DNA from: Ectobacillus sp048976805
GTDB taxonomy: Bacteria; Bacillota; Bacilli; Bacillales; Bacillaceae_G
Assembly: GCA_048976805.1 (NCBI GenBank)
Contig: JBHGUR010000080.1
Coordinates: 1-51,719, forward strand
Reading direction: 5' to 3'
DNA: 51,719 nucleotides
Position 1 is the first letter of the stretch; each line of letters opens with the position of its first letter. Positions 16,289-22,538 of this stretch are shown here, in pieces. The translations under genes and the position numbers were made by a program. Below the pieces are notes generated by a model, which worked only from the letters and a program-made list of their open reading frames with translations, did no database searches and was not told where the DNA came from.

Positions 16289-16996
16289 TCATTCCGTTTT
16301 TTGTTTTGTTACACTACCAGAAACAATCATTGAGAAAATTTTTAGCGAGTCTTTGATCGGATGGTAATAGGAGCTTTTGTTTTTATGAATGTAGATGGTT
16401 TGAATGGGAATTTGTTTGATAGGAATTTTTCTTTTAACAGCAGCAATCAGCATATTCATTTCATATTCATATCGTTCCCCTTCTAAAGAAAGCAGGGAAG
16501 GGAGAAGGGTGATTGGAATGCCTCTAAGACCTGTTTGTGTATCTTGAAGTTTGATTTTAAAGAATACATGAAATAAAAAACTTGTTATTTTATTGCCTAA
16601 GTAACTTCTTGCTGGGACGTGATTTTGGTCAAAATCCCGTACGCCAAGGAGAATGGCGTCTTGAATATCATTTAGGTTTTTTGCCAAGTGAATGACGTCG
16701 GCAACGGAATGTTGACCATCGGCGTCAGCAGTTACCACTCCATGCACATTTTGTTGCTTCAAAACGTATTCAAAAGCTGTTTTTAATGCTCTCCCCTTTC
16801 CTTTATTTCTTTCGTGGGTGAGCACCGTGCAATTTTGAATCGATTGAATTTGATGAAAAATCGGATTGCAGCTCTCCAAGCTTCCATCATTGACCACGAC
16901 AATTTGTGAAACACCGTATTTCAATAAATGGTATATATAGTTGATTAATTCACGTGTTGGATTCAAGGCAGGAATGATAATGCAGACTTTGTTCAT
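16289..16996 (-). CDS. Family 2 glycosyltransferase
   Basis: 235 residues of the GT-A fold. VCIIIPALNPTRELINYI opens the nucleotide-sugar domain, VVVNDGS is the UDP-binding strand, TADADGQH near residue 90 holds the metal-binding DxD, and DTQTGLRG plus RYEYEMN are typical of dolichyl-phosphate-mannose-synthase-like bacterial enzymes. There are no C-terminal membrane helices, unlike the longer GtrB/YkcC proteins. Good GGAAGGGA ribosome site. First gene of a pair with the PlsC-like protein; a polyprenyl-phosphate or lipid acceptor is the likely substrate class. Confidence 0.85.
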   Translation of the reverse strand: MNKVCIIIPALNPTRELINYIYHLLKYGVSQIVVVNDGSLESCNPIFHQIQSIQNCTVLTHERNKGKGRALKTAFEYVLKQQNVHGVVTADADGQHSVADVIHLAKNLNDIQDAILLGVRDFDQNHVPARSYLGNKITSFLFHVFFKIKLQDTQTGLRGIPITLLPSLLSLEGERYEYEMNMLIAAVKRKIPIKQIPIQTIYIHKNKSSYYHPIKDSLKIFSMIVSGSVTKQKTE

Positions 16997-17230
16997 ATCG
17001 TCCCTTCCTTTCTATACCTTTGTCCTTGGAGATAAAAATTTAATATAATTGTAGCATGAAAAAGAGAATTCTTGATATTTTTAGAAATTATGGAAATCAG
17101 AAAGTCGTTGGGTTGAATCTTTTATTCATGTATATTCAAAAATTTTCATTTCATTCCAATATTCTCGCTTTCCTTTAGAAAAGGGAAAATGTAAAGAATG
17201 AATAGAAAAAATAATTTGGGATATACGCAA

Positions 17231-17260
17231 AAAGGAGGTTCATCTAATCGATCCTCCTTT
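17231..17260 (-). terminator. yunC terminator
   Basis: AAAGGAGG/CCTCCTTT stem with additional partial pairing inside; A-run on the left gives a minus-strand U-tract. The remaining 16997-17230 stretch is AT-rich with no gene. Confidence 0.8.
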
Positions 17261-17272
17261 CATACACAATGC

Positions 17273-17575
17273 CTAAATCATTTTTAATAATGCTTCTTCG
17301 CCCGTCATTCCTTTGACGATCCCCAATTTTTCTGCTTCTGTTGTGACCGATTCTAGAGGAGCTTTTAATAATTCTTCAATGGTTTTTACACCAACAGCGC
17401 GGCCTGCAATAATCTTTCTGTCCGCAAGCCGAGTGTTTAATAATTGAACATCCAGCGCACCACACATGATATAGCCAATTTCATTTGAAATCGTTAATAA
17501 AGTCGTTTTAGGTAAATGCACAGTGACGGCTGTAAACATATGTCCTTCCAGTTCAATTGGTTCAATGGAAACCAA
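17273..17575 (-). CDS. yunC: DUF1805 protein YunC
   Basis: 100 residues, almost the length of B. subtilis YunC. Family signature: FTAVTVHLPKTTLL, then YIMCGALDVQLLN, GRAVGVKTIEELL and PLESVTTEAEKLGI. Function is unknown. The frame is open to 17671, but the TTG at 17575 lies 8 bases after AAAGGAG and gives the family length; an ATG at 17581 is too close to that site. It is transcribed divergently from the small SigG-type gene at 17759. Confidence 0.9.
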   Translation of the reverse strand: MVSIEPIELEGHMFTAVTVHLPKTTLLTISNEIGYIMCGALDVQLLNTRLADRKIIAGRAVGVKTIEELLKAPLESVTTEAEKLGIVKGMTGEEALLKMI

Positions 17576-17680
17576 TAACATCGCTCCTTTCGTTAATAAC
17601 ATATGGAACGATGAAAAAAATGGTTCTGATTTCAATATAGAATTTTTAAGTGCGGTCAAAGGAATGAACAATATAAGGAA

Positions 17681-17710
17681 CGTATAGTGTTTAACGAACT
17701 TTTCATACTA
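17681..17710 (+). promoter_or_regulatory. Probable sigma-G (forespore) promoter
   Basis: CGTATA (17681-17686), a 17-base spacer and CATACTA (17704-17710) match the B. subtilis sigma-F/sigma-G pattern. It points to the small gene at 17759 with a leader of about 40 bases. Confidence 0.6.
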
Positions 17711-17758
17711 AGAATACTTTCACAAAAAAATCGTCCATGATGAAAGAGGTGACTGCCG

Positions 17759-17896
17759 ATGACTAAGAAGGATCTTCCGACATTAAGAAACCGAAGCATT
17801 AAGCCAAAATATCAAAAATCTCTAATCAATGGCCAAACGGAAATATCTCTTCACAACCAATTATTGAGAACGGATGCAAAGGCAAGACAATATTAA
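17759..17896 (+). CDS. Small basic protein (45 aa), probable forespore product
   Basis: A 45-codon gene. GAGGTGA lies 6 bases before the ATG and a terminator follows. The product begins MTKKDLPTLRNRSIKPKYQK and is rich in Lys, Arg, Asn and Gln with no hydrophobic segment, the make-up of minor small acid-soluble spore proteins. I do not recognise it as a named Ssp family. The sigma-G-like promoter upstream supports expression in the forespore. Divergent from yunC. Confidence 0.6.
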   Translation: MTKKDLPTLRNRSIKPKYQKSLINGQTEISLHNQLLRTDAKARQY

Positions 17897-17921
17897 TTCA
17901 TCATGGCGGTATCGTGAAAGG

Positions 17922-17943
17922 ACCCGGAACTTAGTTTCCGGGT
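17922..17943 (+). terminator. Terminator of the 45-aa gene
   Basis: ACCCGGAA/TTCCGGGT hairpin with T-rich tail, nearly identical to the hairpin that ends the next unit at 18380. Confidence 0.75.
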
Positions 17944-17969
17944 TTAAATTTTAAAAAAATCATTTTAGG

Positions 17970-17999
17970 TGTATAAAACCTTTCAATGAAGTCATAATA
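17970..17999 (+). promoter_or_regulatory. Probable sigma-G promoter of the micro-ORF unit
   Basis: TGTATA (17970-17975), a 17-base spacer and CATAATA (17993-17999) fit the sigma-G consensus closely. The first micro-ORF starts 29 bases downstream. Confidence 0.65.
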
Positions 18000-18027
18000 A
18001 ATAATGATTTCACAAGGAAAAAGCGAC

Positions 18028-18066
18028 ATGAACACAGGGGGGATTACCGATGGACAAAATCGCTGA
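18028..18066 (+). CDS. 12-aa micro-ORF MNTGGITDGQNR (copy 1)
   Basis: ATG 10 bases after AAGGA. It encodes MNTGGITDGQNR and overlaps the next ORF in another frame by 17 bases; its GGGGGG run serves as the ribosome site of that ORF. The same peptide apart from the last residue occurs in copy 2. Whether it is a product or a coupling leader is unknown. Confidence 0.35.
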   Translation: MNTGGITDGQNR

Positions 18067-18103
18067 AAAAGCTAATACTGATACTCCACCGAAAAACTCT
18101 TGA
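18050..18103 (+). CDS. 17-aa micro-ORF (copy 1, probably frameshifted)
   Basis: Starts MDKIAEKANTDTPPK after GGGGGG at 7 bases. Compared with copy 2 it has one extra A in the AAAAAC run, which brings an early stop. Without it the frame would continue as LEG-like sequence, as in copy 2. Likely a degenerating duplicate. Confidence 0.35.
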   Translation: MDKIAEKANTDTPPKNS

Positions 18104-18211
18104 AAGGTACAGCAGTAGTCCACAATTGATTATGGATGAAGCACCTTTTAGAGAGTAGTTTCATGTCGGAATTTGTGAAATTCAGTAAATGAATTCACAA
18201 GGATAAACGGC

Positions 18212-18250
18212 ATGAACACAGGGGGGATTACCGATGGACAAAACCATTGA
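18212..18250 (+). CDS. 12-aa micro-ORF MNTGGITDGQNH (copy 2)
   Basis: AAGGA precedes the ATG. The peptide is identical to the copy 1 peptide except for the last residue (H for R), and the overlap with the following ORF is conserved. Confidence 0.35.
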   Translation: MNTGGITDGQNH

Positions 18251-18308
18251 AAAAGCCGATTCAGAAACTCCACCTAAAACTCTTGAAGGTGAAAAAGCAG
18301 TCCATTGA
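18234..18308 (+). CDS. 24-aa micro-ORF (copy 2, intact)
   Basis: Encodes MDKTIEKADSETPPKTLEG and a short KAVH end. It is hydrophilic and helix-prone with a Pro-Pro turn, with no signal peptide. GGGGGG lies 7 bases before the ATG. Not recognised. Its position behind a sigma-G-like promoter suggests a forespore peptide. Confidence 0.45.
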   Translation: MDKTIEKADSETPPKTLEGEKAVH

Positions 18309-18379
18309 TCAACCAAAATAGAAAAGCTTAGCCACCTTAGAGAGTTGATTGTTTTATGTCGCCATTTGTGAAATCTGGG

Positions 18380-18415
18380 CCCGGATTAGTTTCCGGGTTC
18401 TATTTTTTTTTTTTT
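18380..18415 (+). terminator. Terminator of the micro-ORF unit
   Basis: CCCGGA/TCCGGG hairpin followed by TTCTA and a run of 13 T. Sister of the hairpin at 17922. Confidence 0.9.
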
Positions 18416-18660
18416 GAGCGTTTTTCCTCTCAGAAAGCTTTCTCCAAAAGGAGCTTTTTGCGATGTAGCGATTTTGGGGTCTACGTCGCCAAATTTTTTT
18501 GCTTGATATACGGATTTTCCGCAAAGAGTCCCTTTTGATCGGATCCTAAATCCAACATGTTTCTCCAGCTTCCCAAAAAAGGGCATACGCCACCCGTTAT
18601 CCACAATTCGCATTTGTGGATTTTTTCTCCTTCCCGACTTATCCACTTGTGGATATTGGT

Positions 18661-19956
18661 TTACGCCGCCTTTACGAGGCTTCGGAGGTGATCTCCCTGC
18701 TTTTCTTTGACCCGGCCGATCGCCATCGCCAGCATGACGCAAAGAGCCAGCCCGCAGCGCACCTTCATTTTTTTCATGCTCCGGATCGTATGGCTCTCAA
18801 ATCCGAACGATACCTCCAGTCGGCTGTTTACCCGTTCCACCGCGGTTCTTTTGGCATAAATCCGTCCCCATTTGTAACTGGCCCGGTCAATGGGCGTAAA
18901 GATCCGCCGATCTTCCGAAAGGGGTATCCGTATCCCGCTGGCAATGGGGCAGGCGGCCTGTCCCGCACAGGTGATCCCGTATTGTTTGGCGGGACATAAT
19001 TTTTTGAGCGTATTCCGGTCTTTTTCAAAGCCTCCGCATGCCATTTCTCTTACCGTTCCCGTTTCCGGACAATGGCAATAGACATTGCCTTTGTAATTGT
19101 AGGTGGCGTTTTCTTTTAATTGGCGGGTGCTTTCCCCGTCTTTCCACAAATTCCGAATGTCAATAACCGGTTTGATGCCGTACCGGTCCCAACACTTTTC
19201 AATCAGCTTGGTATCGTCGTATCCCCGGTCTGCGCTCAATGTCTCTGCTTTGGCTAACCATTCAGATTGCCGTTCCTCCATTTGTTCCAATAAACGATGC
19301 GCTTCCTTGACATCCGGTACCGACGCTTTCGTCACGGAGAAAGCAACAGGCAGTTCATAGACGGCATCCACCACCAAATGAAGTTTGTAGCCAAACCATG
19401 TGATGAGCTTTTCCCATGCGGTTCCGTCTTCTCTCGTTCCGCGATACACTTTTTTCCCATAGTCTGCGTCGGTATCCCGGCGGCCGTCCGGTTTCTCCTT
19501 TTTATTCTTTCTTTGGGCAAAGGACGAGATCGCCTTACTGTCCATCGCCAAGTGCTTTCCAAAGCCGGGAAGCGCTTTTTCCGCTTGTTTGACCAATTGG
19601 TCGAACAAGGCCTCCACATCCGCCTGATGGGCCAATATTTTTTTCAGAAACCGGCTGAAAGCCCACGGGGTGGGGGCTTTTCCATGGAAACCGCACATGG
19701 CCCGAAGCTGCCCGTTCCGGGACAATTCCCGCAAAAGCTTGGCATCACTTTCGTGCTGGAAGACGATGCCTGCCAATAAAGCATTCCACATCGCCCGGAC
19801 CGGATACTCGTCCCTTCCTTTTCCCCGTTCTTTTTCGAGCTTTTTCATGAATGCTTCATCCGGCATATTTTCGAGGACCAGACGGAGCCGTTCCAAATCT
19901 CCCAATTCTTCAATTTCATTCCACGAAAATAAGCTGAGTTGTGGTATAATAGCCAT
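18661..19956 (-). CDS. DDE transposase with DUF772-type N-terminus
   Basis: 431 residues, apparently complete. The N-terminal helical domain (WNALLAGIVFQHES) is DUF772-like. The RNase H-fold catalytic residues are in HLAMDSKAISS, ETLSADRGYDD and KRTAVERVNSR (D, D, E). A Cys-containing insert (CHCPETG, CPAKQYGITCAGQAACP) lies between the second Asp and the Glu. AAAGGAGGG precedes the ATG but is locked in a long hairpin (19957-20022). It resembles transposases common in Geobacillus and other thermophilic Firmicutes. Exact IS family needs a database search. Confidence 0.9.
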   Translation of the reverse strand: MAIIPQLSLFSWNEIEELGDLERLRLVLENMPDEAFMKKLEKERGKGRDEYPVRAMWNALLAGIVFQHESDAKLLRELSRNGQLRAMCGFHGKAPTPWAFSRFLKKILAHQADVEALFDQLVKQAEKALPGFGKHLAMDSKAISSFAQRKNKKEKPDGRRDTDADYGKKVYRGTREDGTAWEKLITWFGYKLHLVVDAVYELPVAFSVTKASVPDVKEAHRLLEQMEERQSEWLAKAETLSADRGYDDTKLIEKCWDRYGIKPVIDIRNLWKDGESTRQLKENATYNYKGNVYCHCPETGTVREMACGGFEKDRNTLKKLCPAKQYGITCAGQAACPIASGIRIPLSEDRRIFTPIDRASYKWGRIYAKRTAVERVNSRLEVSFGFESHTIRSMKKMKVRCGLALCVMLAMAIGRVKEKQGDHLRSLVKAA

Positions 19957-20022
19957 ATGGATCCCTCCTTTGGATGTTTAGTGATTTTGTGATAATTTCA
20001 TTTTACACCAAAGGGGATCCAT
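19957..20022 (-). promoter_or_regulatory. Hairpin hiding the transposase ribosome site
   Basis: ATGGATCC-CCTTTGG (20022-20008, minus strand) pairs with CCAAAGG-(AG)-GGATCCAT (19973-19957), which contains the ribosome site just before the start codon. In read-through mRNA the site would be closed, a known way for IS elements to limit translation from outside promoters. The rest of 20023-20176 contains no gene. Confidence 0.65.
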
Positions 20023-20176
20023 TTTTTATGCCCTTTTCGCCTGGGGGGAATTTTTTTAGCTGCTCCGTTCAAAGCATGATTTCCTCTATTTTTACATCGA
20101 AAAATGGGGGAAAATTTTTTTGACAGGTCTCGCAAAGTTTTGCGGGACAAGTTATTGCGGACAGCGCAATTAGCTC

Positions 20177-20218
20177 AAAAAGCAGTGGATTTCTCAAATG
20201 AAATCACACTGCTTTTTT
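20177..20218 (+). terminator. Terminator used as intron target
   Basis: A 17-bp stem with one bulge (20177-20193 with 20200-20216) and a T7 tail. The group IIC intron begins two bases after it. The gene it once served is not present upstream on this strand, where the IS lies. Confidence 0.85.
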
Positions 20219-20774
20219 AGTGCGCCTGGCATGGGTGTAATCTATAGGGTGTAAGTCCTGAACTGTGAAGGCAGAAGTAACAGTTAGCTTAACGCAAGGG
20301 TGTCCGTGGCGACGCGGAATCTGAAGGAAGCGAGCGGCAAATCTCTGGTCCGAGGAACACGAACTTCATACAAGGCTAGGTATCATTGGATGAGTCTGCA
20401 ACACAAGGCAAAGTCCTTACTGCCAAAGGTGATACAGAGTAAATGAAGCGGATAGATGGAGAGAAAGACTGCACCCTTACCCGGGGAGATCTGTTGGAGA
20501 TGCCAAGTGAACTTGGTAACCCGCCCAGTGATGGACGGCTGAACCGACAGAAGTCAGCAGAGGTCATAGTACCCCGCGTACTCGAGAACGCGTGGGAAGG
20601 ACCGAACAACGAGGAAGAACGAACGCTGTGCGTTCGTTTCTCGCGAAGAAACAGACAATCCGTATAGGACTTACTTGAAGGAGGAAACGGTGAATCCCGT
20701 GGGGGACTTCAAGAGGGTGGAGCGAGAAGCGGCACAATCAGAAGGTTACGTTCACGCAAGAAAGGAGTATCACC

Positions 20775-22034
20775 ATGTTGATGGAGCGCGTCTTAACACG
20801 GGAAAACCTTTTACTCGCCCTGAAGCGAGTCGAACAGAATAAAGGGAGTCACGGCATAGATGGAATGCCCGCACAAATCCTGCGACGGCATCTTTATGAA
20901 AACTGGGACATCCTGCGACGTTCGTTACAGGACGGAACCTATCAGCCCTCGCCTGTCCGACGGGTCGAAATCCCGAAGCCAAACGGCGGAGTGAGGTTGT
21001 TGGGGATTCCTACCGTGACAGACCGCTTTATTCAACAGGCAATTGCCCAAGTGTTGACTCCCATCTTTGACCCGACATTTTCTAACCATAGTTACGGATT
21101 CCGTCCAGGGAGACGGGGACATGATGCGGTCAGGAAAGCACAAGGATATATCAAAGAAGGCTACACATGGGTGATTGATATAGACTTAGAGAAATTCTTT
21201 GATAAAGTGAACCATGACAAACTGATGGGAATTTTAGCGAAGAAGATACAGGACAAGACCCTTCTAAAACTCATTCGCCGATATCTCCAAGCTGGGGTCA
21301 TGATAAATGGTGTAGTAAGCGGGACGGATGAGGGGACGCCACAAGGAGGTCCCCTAAGTCCGCTCTTATCCAACATCGTTCTCCACGAATTGGATGTGGA
21401 GTTGGAACGACGCGGACATAAGTTTGTACGATACGCAGACGACTGTAACATCTACGTCAAGTCCGCAAAGGCGGGACAACGAGTGATGAAGTCCGTTACG
21501 GAATTCATTGAACAGAAGTTGAAGCTAAAGGTCAACAAGAGGAAATCAGCCGTTGATCGACCGTGGAAACGAAAGTTCCTCGGTTTTAGCTATACGTATG
21601 AGAAGAAACGACGAATTCGTCTCGCCAAAGAGAGCGTAAAGCGTTTCAAACAGCGGGTTCGAGAACTCACTGCACGATCCAGACCGCTCTCTGAGGAACA
21701 GCGAATCACCAAGTTGAATCAATATATCATCGGGTGGTGTGGATATTTCGCATTGGCGGAGACACCCAATGTCTTCCAAGACCTAGACAAATGGGTGAGA
21801 AGACGTCTGCGTATGTGTCAATGGAAAGCATGGAAGAATTCGAGGACAAGAGTAAGGAAGCTAGCCAGTCTGGGAATTCCACTTCATAAAGCATATGAAT
21901 GGGGCAACTCGCGAAAGGGGTATTGGAGATTAGCTGGAAGTGTAGTCCTAAATAAAGCCCTTGGCAACTCCTACTGGAGTCGCCAAGGGCTGAGAAGTCT
22001 GTATCAAAGATATAACGAATTGCGTCATACTTAG
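20775..22034 (+). CDS. ltrA: Group II intron reverse transcriptase/maturase
   Basis: 419 residues, the length of IIC proteins such as GsI-IIC. Order: N-terminal RT-0 region, fingers-palm RT with VIDIDLEKFFDKVNH, GTPQGGPLSPLLSNI and the catalytic YADD, then the maturase (X) domain with FLGFSYTYE and GWCGYF. There is no H-N-H endonuclease, as usual in class IIC. AAGGAG lies 8 bases before the ATG. It copies the intron RNA during retrohoming and helps it fold. Overall it closely resembles the thermostable Geobacillus enzyme. Confidence 0.95.
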   Translation: MLMERVLTRENLLLALKRVEQNKGSHGIDGMPAQILRRHLYENWDILRRSLQDGTYQPSPVRRVEIPKPNGGVRLLGIPTVTDRFIQQAIAQVLTPIFDPTFSNHSYGFRPGRRGHDAVRKAQGYIKEGYTWVIDIDLEKFFDKVNHDKLMGILAKKIQDKTLLKLIRRYLQAGVMINGVVSGTDEGTPQGGPLSPLLSNIVLHELDVELERRGHKFVRYADDCNIYVKSAKAGQRVMKSVTEFIEQKLKLKVNKRKSAVDRPWKRKFLGFSYTYEKKRRIRLAKESVKRFKQRVRELTARSRPLSEEQRITKLNQYIIGWCGYFALAETPNVFQDLDKWVRRRLRMCQWKAWKNSRTRVRKLASLGIPLHKAYEWGNSRKGYWRLAGSVVLNKALGNSYWSRQGLRSLYQRYNELRHT

Positions 22035-22038
22035 TTGA

Positions 22039-22070
22039 ACCGCCGTATACCGAACGGTACGTACGGTGGT
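22039..22070 (+). ncRNA. Group II intron domain V
   Basis: Hairpin ACCGCCGTATACC-GAAC-GGTACGTACGGTGGT with the GAAC tetraloop-like tip and the two-base AC bulge. The CGC at the base fits the catalytic triad of IIC introns. Confidence 0.85.
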
Positions 22071-22211
22071 GTGAGAGGTCGAGGGTTAGTCACCCTCTCC
22101 TACTCGATGGATGAAATATAGAATTTCAATGAATAGGAGCGTATTGCTGTTACAAAGACGCTGTTTATGAGGATAATAACAAAGAATGTTAATGGAAAGA
22201 GTAGAAACAGC

Positions 22212-22437
22212 ATGGGGAAAATAAGAATTGTAACAGACTCAACTGCAAATTTATCTGAGTAAAGATGTTAAAGGAGTGGCGATTCCTCATGCTGAGCCGC
22301 TGCCGCTTGCCGAAAGCGTTACGCGTGAACTAGAGAGAATTAGCGGATTTCAGGATACAGAAATTTTTTACACAACACCGATTATTAGCACTCATACTGG
22401 TGTTGGGGCCATCGGTTTTACATACTTTGCAGAATAG
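22212..22437 (+). pseudogene. degV-family remnant with internal deletion
   Basis: The start MGKIRIVTDSTANLSE is the exact N-terminus of DegV fatty-acid-binding proteins, then a stop. About 20 bases later another frame gives the DegV C-terminus: VAIPHAEPLPLAESVTRELE, then TPIISTHTGVGAIGFTYF and a stop. Roughly 200 central residues are gone. It lies between the group II intron and the right ger operon and keeps its own terminator. Not expected to make a working protein. Confidence 0.85.
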
Positions 22438-22446
22438 TAATTTTTT

Positions 22447-22470
22447 AAAGAGAGGGCTGCCTCTCTTTTA
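22447..22470 (+). terminator. Terminator of the degV remnant
   Basis: AAAGAGAGG/CCTCTCTTT stem, GCTG loop, T-rich tail. Confidence 0.85.
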
Positions 22471-22538
22471 TATTTGCATTTATGGTTAATCCCCTATTAT
22501 CTGGGAAATATAAGAAAAAACAGAATGAGGAATGAGCT

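Larger units (their letters stand above)
18004..18181 (+). repeat. Tandem micro-ORF unit, copy 1
   Basis: First of two direct repeats of about 180 bases (second at 18188-18375). Shared blocks are the TTCACAAGGA leader, the ATGAACACAGGGGGG start region, the TCCACC.AAAACTCTTGAA coding tail, TTAGAGAGT, and a right edge ATTTGTGAAAT. Only copy 1 has a clear promoter, and only copy 2 has the terminator, so both are probably on one transcript. Confidence 0.7.
18188..18375 (+). repeat. Tandem micro-ORF unit, copy 2
   Basis: Second direct repeat of the micro-ORF unit, with the intact downstream ORF and the terminator behind it. Confidence 0.7.
18416..20140 (-). mobile_element. Insertion sequence with DDE transposase (IS1182/IS5-like)
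   Basis: One transposase gene with gene-free flanks. I could not find matching terminal inverted repeats or a target duplication, so the ends are approximate; the right end may lie near TTTTTTTGACAGGTC at about 20125. The left flank (18416-18660) holds hairpins made of ATCCAC/GTGGAT arms but no gene. The element sits immediately downstream of a rho-independent terminator. Confidence 0.7.
20220..22108 (+). mobile_element. Group IIC intron
   Basis: The 5' end GTGCGCCTGGC is the standard group IIC start, lying directly behind a terminator hairpin, the characteristic IIC target. Domains I-IV with the ORF follow. Domain V is at 22039-22070 and a short domain VI hairpin at 22081-22097; the 3' end reads CTACTCGAT. 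The 20220-20774 stretch is ribozyme (domains I-III) and has no gene. All parts needed for splicing and retrohoming look present. Confidence 0.9.

Noticed and set aside
19297..19779. 160-codon plus-strand frame within the transposase
   Set aside because: Antisense of the DDE transposase; no ribosome site and no recognisable domain.
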